64,000 nucleotides of DNA from Bipolaris cookei (GCA_002286855.1 NRSV01000030.1:62001-126000); one strand, 5' to 3'; positions 9,674 through 22,231 are shown, counted from the stretch's first letter. Made by a program: numbers and translations. The notes: generated from the sequence alone by a model not told the origin.

Positions 9674-10817
9674 GGCATAGATTTAAGAGCCATGCTTTCG
9701 AAAAGAAGGCGCAGAAGGACTTGGAGAATAAGAAAGTGGACTTTGGCTTTTGTACATTGACATTTCCGACATACTCTTTCCACAAAATAGCATATAGCGA
9801 GGCGCTTTCGGCGAAGGAGCTTGTACGATATCCGACAATGATTTACCGCATGGACACGTTTTGTTAATGGCATCAAGTTTCTGGTTCACATACAATATTG
9901 AAACAGCACCCTACGAAAGTAGATGATAAATCTATTTTTTTCCACCGGCATTAAACCTTCCATGCAGTAAAGCATATCGTACTGTATGAAGTTAATCAGG
10001 TCCTACATTGCTAATACGAAGGAAGTGGCGGGGTGCTTCCAGCCCACGAATCTCAAATACGACGCCCAGACGCTCATCCGTCTCTTAAAGGGAAACAACA
10101 GTAATACGTATCTCTTTTTTTCTCCACAAGGACCTACAGCAAGAAAGAAGACCAGAGCTTACTCTTCAATGTGCTGTTCGTCTTGCCTCCAAGAGCATAT
10201 CAACGCCACGCCAATGCCTCAAAATCACCCACACCACATACACGGCGGGGCAGTGAGAAAGCAAAAGACTAAATATAATTTTTAAATTCCTGCAAGACGT
10301 TCTAGAAGGCCTACACTATATAAACATTTTCGCGGTACACAAACGCCACCACAATGCTGATTGGCCACTCCGTCTGCTTGCTTAATTTGGATAAATACTC
10401 GTAAGGGCCGGATGGGACGTGGGCCAGAGCGCAACACACGGAGCGTATATTAGAGGGCGGGGAATAGCTCTATATGCAGTGGCGGGAGAACGATATCAAA
10501 AGTCGAATGGGTGAATCTGCAGGGACTGGTTTTTTTTACAGTTTACCAGGGAGGAAGGGAGTAAGTGGATGTTAGAGTGGTTGCGGAGATTGAGCAGTGA
10601 GGGAGGGTGAATTCCGGGTGAAAAGAAAGGGGTATATAAAGGGTGGGTTTATTAGTTTCGTGCTGAGAGGTTTAAGAAGGGAAGTTTTACGATCGAGTTT
10701 GATAGCATTACCAGAAGGACGACATTCATTCTTTCATCCTTTCTTCTCTCGCAGGCCCCCTTTGCCATCATCTCTTTCCTTTTCCCCTTCATCTTCTACA
10801 CCGACTCCAAAAAGAAA
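9674..10817. other. Intergenic stretch between SET9 and the DUF4360 gene
   Basis: It holds the SET9 3' flank and the promoter of the secreted-protein gene. A 70-codon minus-strand frame at 9683-9895 has a protein-like composition but no partner exons or homology that I can name. The rest is A/T-rich with homopolymer runs and no supported gene. Confidence 0.5.
10632..10639 (+). promoter_or_regulatory. Candidate TATA box of the DUF4360 gene
   Basis: A clean TATATAAA lies about 180 bases before the start codon and is followed by a pyrimidine-rich leader (TTCTTTCATCCTTTCTTCTCTC) near the ATG. This layout fits a strongly or conditionally expressed gene. It was found by eye only. Confidence 0.5.
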
Positions 10818-11500
10818 ATGCACGCCCGCATCCTCTCCTTACTTAGCCTCGCGCTCCTCGCCGTCGCCGCCCCCCCTACACCCCCAACAATAACACGCCT
10901 CGTCTTCTCCGGCTCCGGCTGCCCCAATGACTCGGGCTCCGTAACGTCCGACACGACGACTCTCGGGGACTCGGCCGGCGTGTCCTTTTCCCAGCTCAAA
11001 GGCGACTCTACAAACAATTGTGGCGTACACATTCAGTCTTCTGGCGCAAGTCCCGGCTGGCAGGTTGCGCTCAAGCAGGCGGATTACGCGGGCAATGTGG
11101 AGTTGAAAGGGAACAGCGGGCTAAATACGCTTACGCAGGTTTTTTGGAGCGAGAATGCGGGGGATACGGTGAGTTTTTTTTCTTTGTTCTTTGTTTTCTT
11201 CCTTCCTTCTTGGACTTTGAAAGTGATTGCACCTCATTCCGATAAAACAAACATAACTGACAATGTTGCTTTCCCCCAAAATAGGGTTTTCTCTCAGGCG
11301 GTTTGATGAGTGTAGGATCAGACGTCAAGGATTACGTTACGGTACGGAGTAGCGCTTCGGATCTCAAGTGGTCCAGGTGCACGGGGTCGGATGGTAATCC
11401 GGGGATTCTGAATGTCAACTTTCGACCGGTTGTGCAGGGCGACTTTGGAAAGTATGATTTCAAGCATGCGAGTTGGACGCTCGAGTGGCGGGAATGTTAG
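10818..11500 (+). CDS. Small secreted protein, DUF4360 family
   Basis: The model is 188 aa in two exons, 10818-11168 and 11285-11500. The 116-base intron (GTGAGT donor, AAATAG acceptor) falls between codons and joins Asp-Thr to Gly-Phe. Residues 1-18 form a typical signal peptide (basic MHAR, then a Leu/Ala core ending AVAA). The mature part has DUF4360 landmarks as I know them: SGSGCP early, a KGDSTNNCGV segment, a GWQVALKQADYAGNVEL strand, and WSRCTG near the end. Four cysteines in the mature chain could form two disulphides. DUF4360 proteins are common in secreted fungal proteomes, but no biochemical role is established that I know of. The gene stands alone, with a TATA box upstream. An effector or cell-wall role is only a guess. 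Confidence 0.85.
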
Positions 11501-11786
11501 CTGGGTGCTCTGAGTGGCTAAGATGGGGTAGAGGAAGACTATTAGAGGAGGGTGTGTTATGTAGCTTGTACATTTTTTTCTCTTCTCCTCCTCTTCTGTA
11601 CCCAATATGAAACGATATGGAGTAAATGATGCATTGCAACCCTTTTGATATAGCAGAACCTCATAGCAATATGAGATGCCATATCAGAATCGCACAAGGA
11701 GTATACCCAGTTATTCCCATTCGCCCTCTTGTACAGTAACATAATATAATACCGCTTCATGGGGGTCTCCTCTCCAGCCACGCTCA

Positions 11787-12470
11787 TCAAATATTCCTCG
11801 GTCCGCAGATCCCTGCCTTCTCCACCACCAGCTCAAGTTTGTCTCCTCCCAAGCCGCGGGCATTGAACTTGCTGTGCCAGCATTCATCTTCACCTTCTCC
11901 AGCTACCTCAAGTGTAAGTGCCTTCGCGTTGAGTTGCTTCAAGTAATGTTCCTGATACGTCTTGGTCATTGCACTTGTCGGATTCTCTTCGTGGCCAAGC
12001 TCGATTTGAAGGTTTCTAGCAGCATGGTTGGCAGCTTGTAAGGTAGTGTACACTTCCGAGCGCCCTTGAGGACGGTACACACGAACAGGTTCATTAGTAT
12101 TGCCTTTGCCGCTGCCTGGCCCCACGTCGGAGTTTGCGTCGGAGTCATCAGAGTCGATCAGCTTGAACAACCTCAAAATGTAGCCAGTATCCGATATGAA
12201 GGATGCATCCTTAACAAAACGAGGCGTCTGGTTTGCCAACTCAGAAACGTAATCGCGTTTGACATATATCTGCGTATGGTGTGTTTTGGTCGGGTATTCA
12301 AAAGGCGCTATGGTGCTAGCCAGAACCATGCAACCGTGTTCGTCTCGCTTGCTATTCTGCTCAATGGTCATGTAGCCCGCGTATTGTTGTTTGCTCTGGA
12401 AACATTTCTCCGCTTGTGCATTTGCATCGAGCATACTAGTAAACGGATGTACAGTTATTTCACTAATCAA
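11787..12470 (-). CDS. Orphan 3' reading frame, probably the C-terminal part of the upstream gene
   Basis: This frame is open for 227 codons and has coding-like composition (for example QTPRFVKDASF, YILRLFKLID, a short acidic stretch DSDDSDANSDVG, and a folded-looking C-terminus). Its first internal ATG is only at about 12434. It starts where the 309-aa model upstream stops, and the two frames differ by one position. Natural acceptors here (ATTAG at about 12466 and ACTAG at about 12438) need a phase-2 donor, while every usable donor at the end of the upstream exon is phase 0 or 1. Either I have missed an intron, or the gene carries a frameshift (real or from assembly), or this is a separate short gene. 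I do not recognise a domain. Confidence 0.45.
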   Translation of the reverse strand: MISEITVHPFTSMLDANAQAEKCFQSKQQYAGYMTIEQNSKRDEHGCMVLASTIAPFEYPTKTHHTQIYVKRDYVSELANQTPRFVKDASFISDTGYILRLFKLIDSDDSDANSDVGPGSGKGNTNEPVRVYRPQGRSEVYTTLQAANHAARNLQIELGHEENPTSAMTKTYQEHYLKQLNAKALTLEVAGEGEDECWHSKFNARGLGGDKLELVVEKAGICGPRNI

Positions 12471-13580
12471 AGCCTCTTTCTCGCCTTGCTTGCCTTACTC
12501 GCTGTACCAGTGCTTTTGGGAGATTGAATACTCAAAGGTATCGCATCTGCGGAAACTCCGAAAGATTGACTGAGATTTAAAACCTTGCTGCTCTTTCCTC
12601 GGGTATCTGGGGTTCCTACGCGAACAACCGGTGGAGATAGTTTGTCGGCATCTACTGCTGAACCCATTTCAGAGACGACGCTAGTTGCAGGCGTGTAATT
12701 TGGACTTTCCTTGCCAGCCTTTACATCCATCGCAGTGCTGGCCAGAAGCATATCCTGTTTCTTGGGGCTTGCATTATTAATATCACCAGCACCACAGGGA
12801 ATGGCATCAGCCTCCACTTTTGATAAAAGCCGCTTCGAGGAAGATGAAACTGATTTAGAAAGTCGTGTGGGTTTTTTCAAAAGCGCCAAAAGCTTGTCGC
12901 TCAGAATTCGAGTCACTGTTTAGTTGTCTATCAAGAGTGGTCGGACAAAACCCTTGAATGAATGAGGGTTTTTCTTTAGTAGTCTCGGATACAGCGTCTC
13001 TGCTCCCAGGTATCGCGGCGTTTAGATGCTTGAAAGCGCCCATCTCTTTTAACATAGAAAGAGTTTCCCCAGACTTTTGAGAAATCTTCGCCTTGTTATT
13101 TTGGTCTTTCGGCACCAAATTTTCTTGTGGGTTCTTGAAAGGTACCGGTAGTATCGAATGAACAGCAGTACTCACAGACTGTTGCAAAGGTTGTTGAGCC
13201 AGACTCGATGGTAATGCCTGTCGTTTGTTCCGGACCAATTTTCTGTTCTTACCCAGAAGTGCATGAATACGGGACTTATTGAGCTACTTTGTTAGAAGGG
13301 GTTTTGGAGTAAGCTTTGTCTGCAGTGTGCTTTGTGGTAAAGCTGGTGTTTCCAGTGGGTGGACTGTTTCCTAGAAAGCTGGCCTTGGAGAAACACGAAC
13401 CTGATCCTTCATTTTGTTCACATCGTTTCCATCGCTATCATCGTTATCCAATACAAAGCCGCCTTTGGTCTTCGGTCGCTTCACAGTACTGCTGGAAGTG
13501 TTTATCGAAAACGGCCGCTTGTTTGACGTAGCAGTATTTGCCTCGATGGTACATGCTGAAAGATTATTTCGGGATGGCAT
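12467..13580 (-). CDS. Hypothetical protein, 309-aa model, 3' part unresolved
   Basis: I join 13580-13401, 13283-12917 and 12849-12467. Both introns (donors GTTCGT and GTGACT, acceptors GTAG and TCAG, 117 and 67 bases) are phase-consistent, and without them the frames stop early. The protein is polar, Ser/Lys-rich and mostly disordered, with basic clusters (KRPFSI, VKRPKTKGG, KSRIHALLGKNRKLVRNKRQ) that look like nuclear localisation signals, and an acidic patch DNDDSDGND. It ends in KASKARKRL. I do not recognise a family. The frame starting at 12470 is probably its true C-terminus; see that entry. The weaker donors and the unresolved 3' end mean the model should be treated as provisional. It is divergent from the TRM732 homologue. 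Confidence 0.5.
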
Positions 13581-14434
13581 CTTAACATCTTTCCAGAGGT
13601 CTTGCCCGCCTGTTGTACGAAGGATTGATTTCTCTGCACTTTACGAAAGGATTTCGATTGGATTCCTGGGCTTGTAGACTACCTGTTATCAGTAGCAGTG
13701 AACTCACCGCGCCTATAGATGACAGGTTTCTCGCTTTTCTCTCTTAGATATACAGAACTAGCTGCCAGAGATATAGCAAAGCCTTGTCAGAGCCTAGACT
13801 TTGTGAATCACCAGAATCAGTGTAAAGCTTCGTAAAGTTGACTTCTCTTGGTGAGATCTCCCAAGTATACCAATTGCTCAGCATCGTGTATCTGTTTGAG
13901 ATCTACCGCAAGAGGGAAAAACAAACGAGGTGAGAGATTTCTTGACGGAACGCATATCGATGTGTCTATCTTGACAACTCTCTCTCATGAGTCAGACGCT
14001 TGGAATTGAATCAATCCGCTGCCAAACATGACAGCACAGAAGAAAAAAATTCCAACCATCCGACAGGAGCTCCTCCGATGTCATTATGGTTTCGAGAGAA
14101 AGACAATAGTGAGTGAACTTGAACTGAGCGTTTTTCCCGTCAGTACATTGCTATTCATAGTCAATCAATGATCAGCAATTGAAAGGTGGATTAAAAGGAA
14201 GGTTACATAGTATCCTGAGGCACTACGTTGGAAGATAATAAGTGTGTCGCACCGCGCTAATCAATTTCGGGTTGTGCATACTCATCCTCGTAGATGTATC
14301 AAGTGTCGATTGCCGAATTTGCAGGATTTGCCGCTGAGTCATCATACCCCCACACCCTTGAAGGAAACCACGCTCATGAACTGTATCAAACCCGATGCAC
14401 TTGCGACGTTGAATTTCGAACCTTTTCTCCAAAA
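13581..14434. other. Divergent promoter region, unknown gene and TRM732 homologue
   Basis: No supported gene lies here. The sequence is A/T-richer than its surroundings, with short stop-broken frames. An upstream in-frame ATG of the TRM732 frame at 14294 lies in this gap and could extend that protein by 47 residues, but its context is poor (TCGTAGATG). Confidence 0.45.
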
Positions 14435-17400
14435 ATGACCCAAGGAGTATCCGAAGACCCCGAAATACCAGTACCTGATAAGGTACTGAGGGATTTGGCA
14501 AAAAATGTGGCCAAGGTCTTGCCTAATTTCGAAAAGGAAGAGGCTGCTGCTGGTGTGAAGTAAGCATGCAAAGTCCGTGAGCTTTGCTTTGATGGTATCG
14601 AACAAGACTAACAACGTCCTAGGAAACTTTACAGAATTCTATCTCCAGTTCTGGAAACTGCGGATCTGGCAGATTTGGAGAATAGTCATCGTGCGGCTGC
14701 CTCAAATGCACTATGTGCAATCGTTGAGCATTGCACAACTTCCAAATGCCAATATGCGCGGGAAGAGATTCTAAATGATTCAGTTTTTATGAAAGCCTTC
14801 AACATCTATCTTCAGCGATCCGGCGACGCAAAAGGTAAGTCGATGAGGCAAATGCTTTTAGTTCTTACAAGCGTTATTACAAGAAACCAAAGCCAACGCG
14901 CGATTGAGCTTCGAGAGAAAGCTACGGTCTATTTTCTGGATATTATCTGCGAACGCGAGGACAGAATCAAAGTGAAACCAGCTTTACAAGGTCTCGCCCA
15001 CTTTTTGCTCAAGGAAGTGGTATCAGTATCGGGGCTGGTGGATCTTTTCAGAAAACAGGCGAAGCATTCATCTGGCTCAGCCGAAGATGTCGTAACTTCC
15101 CAGACAGTCTTTTTGTCCTTTCTTGCCTGGGTCGTCCACCATGACACCTCCCTATCTGCAGGTCATTTAATCAAGAACTTCCTCACAAAGGCTCGCAGCT
15201 CGCCAGACTATTGGAAGCGGAAAGCTAATGGCAAGCAAATACCGCTTTGGATAGAACCAGTAGCGGAAACTTTACGAGACTGGCCGGATCGGATACAAGA
15301 ATTCAAGACCCATGTATTCCCCCACTGTTTCCTACCAAACATTGCCGAATATACCCAGTTTCTATCGTACCTTCACTTCGGTTCATACGTTCCGCACGAT
15401 GGTGTGTTACCGGGTGAACTATCGGAGCCTGGCAGACTTACTGCATATATCGATGGACCAATGGAATTCAGAATCTTGCTTGCAGCAATTGCGACTGGTA
15501 AAGAGCTCACCATCGTAAAGGACAACGGTAAGAGGACGGCACTTTGATCCGGTATTTATGGATTTAGACTTTTACTTATTTGCCATTCAGATCACAAAGT
15601 GCGGAGTAGCATAGAAATTCGCGATGGCGCTGTCTATTTGCCTGACAACATCGCAGGCAAATGGATGACTGATCCCGAGCCCGAAGTCAGGCTTGCAGGG
15701 ATGTTTCTTTCAGTCTACTCAACCTCTGTCACAAGAATTGTCAGCAGCAGCGTCCTTCAAGCATTGAAGCGTAATCTCATCCACCTACATACCGATACAG
15801 ACGCCAACTTTCGAAGAGAGGTACATGGATATACACAGAAGCTGTTCGATCGCCTAAGGGCAAGCACAGCCACTCTTTCGAAGGGTATGCTGAAGAACAA
15901 AGTCGCTGATCAAGCGCGACTGCCTTTTCCAAAAGCGGCATTCGATTCCGGTCTCTCCATTCCCCATTCCAAGCAGCAAGACTCGCTTCTGGAGTCACTT
16001 TCATTTGTCGTCTGGTATATAAGGTTTCTCGAATGGGAGCTGCGCCCAACCGCATCCTATCAGAGTCGCATTACAGCCCTTAGGTCTCTTATCATTGTGC
16101 TACGTTCAGGTGTGGATCCTGGTGTTCCATACAATTGTCTCTCGAAGTCAGCGCAAGGGCAGTTGAACTGGGCCCATGGGATTCAGATTGGAAACAAGAA
16201 GCTGGTACGAACGCTACTGGATCTGATATTAGACCCCTTTGATGACGTTCGCGATGCGGCCGTGTCAGTTCTACAGCTATGCTTATCAGCCCTACCGGAA
16301 TTGGATAGAAAGCGTGTGATTTCGGCAGTTCCCCCGTTCATCGTACGAGCAGAAACCATCATGCTCCGGACTGGACGAGCTGACCAAGCGGATGGTGTTG
16401 CTAGAGCCTATGGAATGATCTTCAGCTCTGCAGAGAACGGAGAAGTAACTCTAAGGAGTTCCCACTTCACTACAAAGTTACAAATTTTTGAGCATCTCCA
16501 GAACCAGCTCAAGGACACATTGGCTATAGCACATAAGGACCTTTCACAGGCTGTTGATGGCCGACCCGTACATGGTATCTTTGCGGCATTGCGATATGTA
16601 GTGGACCAGCCTGACTTCTATACTTTCGTATCAGAAATGTCACCAAGTGCCTTTGCCAATTGGAAAAGTCTTCATGGCGATGTTGTAGAAAGTATCAAGA
16701 GCCTATGGAACTGCGTTTACCACGTCCTATGTGCAGATGCACCAGAAGGGCATATCCCTGACGAGTTGGAAGACGAGGGAAGCTTAGATACCAAAGAAAT
16801 TCTGAGCTATTCATGGAGAGGTCTCAAAGAAGCGAGGTGAGTGCTTAGTAACTACTGGTGAGTTTCACTAACATCTTGTAGTGTCTTACTTAGAACCATC
16901 ATTTCAAAGGCCCCCGTGGGTGATGCAGAGGGGGATCTTGTAACACCGCAGCTCTTTGAAAAACTAGGGCGGCTATGTTTTACCCAGCTATTAGAGCTGC
17001 GACATCGAGGTGCTTTTTCGACTGTATCCCAGACCTTTGCAGTTTTCTGCCGTCGTTGTGTAACGTCGAGTATTCCCTCTCTTCGTGCGTTGCCAGAAGC
17101 GTGGTATCAGGTACATGAAGAGACTGTGAGAACCTCCAAAACATACATGTTAATATATACTAGGAAACCCTACGATCTATTCAAGACAAGTCGGACGCCA
17201 TCACTCGGAGATCTGCAGGTATACCGGCGGCCATGTCAGCCCTATTGGCTGCGGAGCCACAGACCAACGGCAACCTCTTCCCTCGAGCGATGAAGGATCT
17301 TACTGCAGAAACACTGGTCGAAGCGCGAAGCGCAAACATTGAAGAAAGTCGTCTTCCGCAAGTACATGCACTTAATTGCATCAAGGAGATATTTACCACC

Positions 17401-19748
17401 TCGAAGCTCAGTGTCGTTTCCGAAGCATACATTGGCCAGGGTCTCGAGTTGGCCGCGAAAACACTCAACTCACCCATGTAAGAAGGTTCAATCTTTATTT
17501 GGTTTTCATACTGACGTCTGCTATAGATGGCCTCTTCGTAACTGTAGTCTAATGCTGTTCAAGGCCCTCATAGAGAGGTTGCTTGGCAGTGACGAAGCTC
17601 AAGATTGGAAAGAACGCGATCGAGCAAAGACATCACGCTTCTCCTACGACAACTACCCCAGCCTCGTTACGATATTACTTGATCTGCTCAAGCCGAATGG
17701 CAGTCGAAAGATTATGGACACGCCTGAGACGGGCAGCTCGCCTCTTGATCTTCACGGCGCTGAGGGTGTTTTTCCAGCTCTCCAGATTCTGCGTCAAGCA
17801 AAACCACCACCTGAATATACTTCAAAGATGCAGGAGTTGGTGAAGGAGCTTGTTCCAAGCCCGCATTGGCACATGCGAGACATGGCCGCAAGAACTTATG
17901 TGTCGCTGTGTTCTCCAAACGAGGGGGTTGAGGCTCTTGGTCTCATCCTAGACAATGCCCCTGCTAGCCGCAATGGACAGCATGGAATGCTTTTGGTGGT
18001 GAAGTATCTGTTGAAAAAGATTCTTCGCAACTCGAGCCAACTTAGTGGGTTCTCTCTTGCATTCAGCCCCACAATCAAACTAACCATCCACAGCCCTAGA
18101 CTGCTTCGCAAGTATGATGCAACAGATTCGCAGAAATGCACCCATATGGTACGCCTCGAGCAATTGTCTATTTGTCAAGTCCGCCTTCCTAGATGTTGTC
18201 GGCTTGTGTGGCATGAGTATGCTCCGCCAGGCGAACGCAGTCTCGGTGCTGGATAGCTGGGCTGACCTTGCCGGGTCTGTCTCCATTGGTCCTGGATTCA
18301 GTATCGGGCCTAGTGAGCATCACGGAGACGATCTATTTCGCAGTTCCTTGGCTCAGGTTTTCATCATCGACCGCATAATTATGCGGGAAACTTCACTTAG
18401 CATCATGGTCTCAGACGAATATCAGAGCATTGGCGACGCTCTGATGCTTCTCGCAGGCCAAGACCCAGATACTTGTCTAACCGCTCTACGTACACTAGAC
18501 ATTATAATGAAGTCTACGCCATTTGAAGACTTGACTATTCCGCTCTCCTTGGTACTATGCCACATCCACCGTGTCATCCTCGAAGCCACAGATGCAGAAA
18601 TAATCTCAGCCGCCCAATTTGTACTCGCCTCGGCCCTCACAAACAACCAATACCTCCGCCACAACTTCTTCTCTCTCACTAAACAAGACCAAATCATACT
18701 CACCTTGGCCAAGTTAGAATCCCAGTGTCTCAGGGCCCCACCATCAAACATGCAAAGCGGCTTGCACCTTGTCGCTTTCTTCCTCGACCACGCATACGCT
18801 TCTCTACCCGAGCAGTGCAAAGACGTCCTATCCGCAATAGTACGATGGATTCGCCTTCTTCGCAAGACAATCATTGACACGAATCCCTTTGACACACGCG
18901 TCGCTGCAGTACAGTCTCTGCACGCACTACACTCCATTCTGACCGTGCGTCCCATATCAAACGCGGCACGCGCTTTGCTCCTGAGTCTTAACCTGGTTCT
19001 CTACGACCTCCTCAATGATGACGATGACGAAATTCGTGATCTAGCGGCGCGCACAACGGGAAATTTGCTTCGCGCTCAGGGGTACACGACGTCGTTGTGC
19101 AAAGACACCGTGCCGATACTGAGCAGCTATCGTCTAGCGCTATTTACATGTCATACTTTCCACTCACCATCGCCATCGGTATCGGCATCGGCATCGGGAA
19201 GTGTCTTCGCTACTCAGGCTCTGCGCCGTCTGGCAAATGCTATTACAGCGGGAGAAGTACTCTTCTCCACGCCTTTTGTGGAGATGTTTGCGCAGGAGAG
19301 ACAAGAAGACATGGCGTTGTTTGCCCAAGAGAAGCAGAATCTGTACAAGGATGATGTTTTGGATGTGCTACTTTGGTCGCGTGTATTACTTCACCTGCCT
19401 GCCTCGTCTGTCTCTCTAACTTTGAAGGCAGGACTGTCGAAATGGGTGGCGGATGGCCTGGCTGTGCTCACAGAAACTGCGACTAAGGAGGAGGATGGGG
19501 CGTTAGGATGGAGTTCGAAAGCCGAAGTCTTTACGCTGGGGATGCGAGTCTTTTGCGGGGCCGAGGTAGTCATGGGGTGGGGTGATGCGAAGACAAAGAG
19601 TGATGTGATGATGGCGCTGGGCAAGTTTTTGCATGTGGCAAGGAACAAGGGTGTTCATGGCTTGTGGGTTGAGAGGATGGAAAAAGTGGTGGAGAAGGAG
19701 GTGTTGCGGGCGCTGGGCAAAATCAAGGAGAGTCTGGACGAAGTATGA
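14435..19748 (+). CDS. TRM732: TRM732/THADA homologue (DUF2428, tRNA 2'-O-methylation partner)
   Basis: Trm732 is the large HEAT/ARM-like partner of the Trm7 methyltransferase for 2'-O-methylation of tRNA position 32; the animal homologue is THADA. I join seven exons: 14435-14559, 14623-15527, 15591-16836, 16882-17110, 17164-17477, 17527-18044 and 18094-19748. All six junctions keep frame and give 1663 aa. Key landmarks are the DUF2428 segment SYSWRGLKEAS, the family signature SDAITRRSAGIP just after the fourth junction (about residues 844-855), and PIWPLRNCSLMLFKALIERL across the fifth. The rest is helical repeat. The start is the ATG at 14435 with AAA before it; an in-frame ATG at 14294 is the alternative, and an upstream exon cannot be excluded. 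It converges on the DGAT1 gene, 162 bases away. Confidence 0.9.
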
Positions 19749-19910
19749 AGTGCGCAATTCGAGTTACGTTTTTCAAATCAGAGATAGAATGAAGTAAAAA
19801 GTTGATTGTCAAATTGATCAACAATATGTGAAGAACTGGCAAGAAAAAAGCGATGACATCCTCGCCAAAAAAAAATTTGAGAGACAATGAAATTATCACG
19901 CGCAAGGTTG

Positions 19911-21585
19911 TTATCGCCGATAAAACATGTTGATGGGACTGTCGCTGACTTGGCGACTTACACTCCCATACTTAGCCTGCCATGCAAAGAAATAAAGCAA
20001 GGCGGCGAGCGGCTGTCCCACAAGACAAAAACTGACCCAGAAGATCATATTGCCTGCAGCCTTGCCTTGAATCCACCTAATCTTCTGAATGACGTCGGTG
20101 AGCGCGATGAGTGGAATCTGAATCATCATGCCCGCAAATGCCACACCAATGATGTTATGCGTGGGCACTCCGACAAGCAGCTCATGAAGTACACCAGAAA
20201 AGAAGAAGACGAGAATCTGAGCCACGGGAGGGGGGATGCCACGACCGACTAAAGGAGAATAAATGTGCCGACGCATAAAATTTGTCACCGGTTTGTTCCA
20301 GGTCGTCCAGTAGGTGCGAATAGACGACACGTTCCACCAGTCACCATAGAATTCTCGGTCGCCAAAACGCATTACTTCGGCAAGGGCATTGAGCGCCGAC
20401 TGGAAAAGAGCAAAGAAGCCGCAGAGCCAGCAAAATACGGAGATAGTGGAGAGCTTCATAACGCGCTCGACAATAGAAGTGAAGTTGAGGGTAAGGACCT
20501 TGTCGAGGGAGTTTTGCAGCAGTGGCGCGGCGTACTGAGCCGAGGCAATCCAGATGACGATGCTGAGGCCCGCCACCTCGAGCAATCGCTTAAAGACAAA
20601 GTCCCAGCGTACTTTGTCCGTTCGGGGATAAACAGGCTGGTAGACAAGAGTCGGGGCCCACCAAAAGTAGCAGAGGTTCTTCATGTTGATGTTTTGCGGA
20701 TATGGGCACGTATTGTAAAGCTCAGGAAGCGGATCGGCCTGTTTTGGGTGGAGGTAGGCGTGGCGCAGGTCGCGGTTCGTAAGTGCGTATGAAGCGCACT
20801 TCAAGAAGACGATGACGGCGTGCATCTCGCATAGTGTGCCGATTCCCGGGTGGTAGATGTCGTAGTAGACGTACTTTGTCGCAATGTAGAGATTTGCGAC
20901 AGCATTAACGCTGTGGAAGAAGGCTATCATATACCAGGTCAAGTTGAAGCTACGCAGTGCTGCTGCATATTTGGCGGGACAATCGTTGTCGTGCTCCTCG
21001 GCGATGCGGGCGTGTGCTCGGTTGGCCTGCCAGGCGGCGGCTAGTTCGATGAGGTATGTGACGAACAGGTGGGCAGGAACGAGGAGGTACAGGAGCAGGC
21101 CGGTGATGACGTCGGAGCGGCTGTAGTCGTGACAGGAGAGGCATATAAGGACGCCATACTGGTCAAGTTAGCATGGTCAAAGACGAATGCATAGCAGAGA
21201 CGCACCTTTTGTAGGTTCACAATCATCAATCGCAAGTTGGACACGACTAGTCCTGTTAGCCATGGGCGAGAGTGGTTGAGGTTAGGGAATGCGTACTGAG
21301 CACCAAGATCATGAGATTCCTGAAGCCAACAAAATTGGGGCTCTTGTCTGCATCGTGGCTCAGGCACGAGGTGCGCGTCAGGGCGTGTGTGGCGAAAACA
21401 TGGCGATATTTTGTGTCGCGGGCGAGTTTGGTGGTTTTGTCGGTGGTGGTAATTGTGGTGGTCGTCGTAGTAGGAGTCGCGGATTCGGAGGCGTCCTTTC
21501 CCCGGAAGACGGTAGTGTTGGCGGCAGGGGGAAAAGGAGAGGCATCGATGGCAGAAGAGGAGGCCATCTGGGTGATTGTCGTCAT
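19911..21585 (-). CDS. Diacylglycerol O-acyltransferase, DGAT1/MBOAT type
   Basis: This is an ER membrane acyltransferase that makes triacylglycerol from diacylglycerol and acyl-CoA. Exons 21585-21297, 21246-21206 and 21158-19911 give 525 aa. The first junction uses CTAG as acceptor and restores ILVLIVSNLRLMIVNLQKYG, a conserved first-membrane-segment region. The N-terminus (about 1-75) is polar and Thr-rich, as in the family. Landmarks are YPRTDKVRW, the acyl-transferase motif FYGDWWN, and the MBOAT region with the catalytic His in LHELLVGVP, followed by FAGMMIQIPL. There are several strongly hydrophobic segments. A sterol acyltransferase (ARE type) is the nearest alternative, but FYGDWWN with this spacing and length fits DGAT1 better. 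It is divergent from PFS2. Confidence 0.88.
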
Positions 21586-22231
21586 GATGGGAGGGCAAAG
21601 CGACTTGTTAGTAATAGTATATAAGGCAAGGCAACTTGTGCCCAGAGCGCAATGGCTCAGGGTGGTAGTAGCGACTGGGGCTTGTGGAAAGGCGCGGCAA
21701 GCACAAGGGCGGGAAGAGGCTTGTTTGAGCGTGGGCTGTGGCGAACGAGGTGGATTTGTATGCTCAGCAGCTGGGACAAGCCCGCCATGACGGGCACCCT
21801 CGGTCTCTGCATTCTAGGCTGCTGAGAGATACGAAGGCCCGTCTGAATTTCTGTTGGGAGTTAGCCAAGCAGGGGTTCTGCACGGTGATGCACCTCGCCC
21901 ACATCCTAGTACGTAGGGGATTAGTTCTTGGTAGTACATAGGTAGAAGCCGTTGGATGGTGGCTTTCCCCCATGTGTACGCCTCGTGTGGCGTAGTGTGG
22001 CTGCGATTCTTTGTGGCTCTGTGGCTCTGTGGCTTGGCGGGCGTGGGACGCGACAAAGCACGCGCTGCACTGTACTACTACTACTTACGTACATACTCTT
22101 CCTGTGCTCTACATACAACGGCAACTGGCCCATCGCCACCAATCCCCTCGTCTCCTTGTCGCCGCTCTTTGCTGTGATTCCCTTGCTCATGCGCACCGGC
22201 TAGGCAAGGTTGTCTGGCAGCAGCAGCCAGC
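21586..22231. promoter_or_regulatory. Divergent promoter region, DGAT1 and PFS2
   Basis: This gap separates two start codons facing apart. It has a TATATAAG at about 21617-21624, next to the DGAT1 side, and short stop-broken frames on both strands. No gene is supported. Confidence 0.5.
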
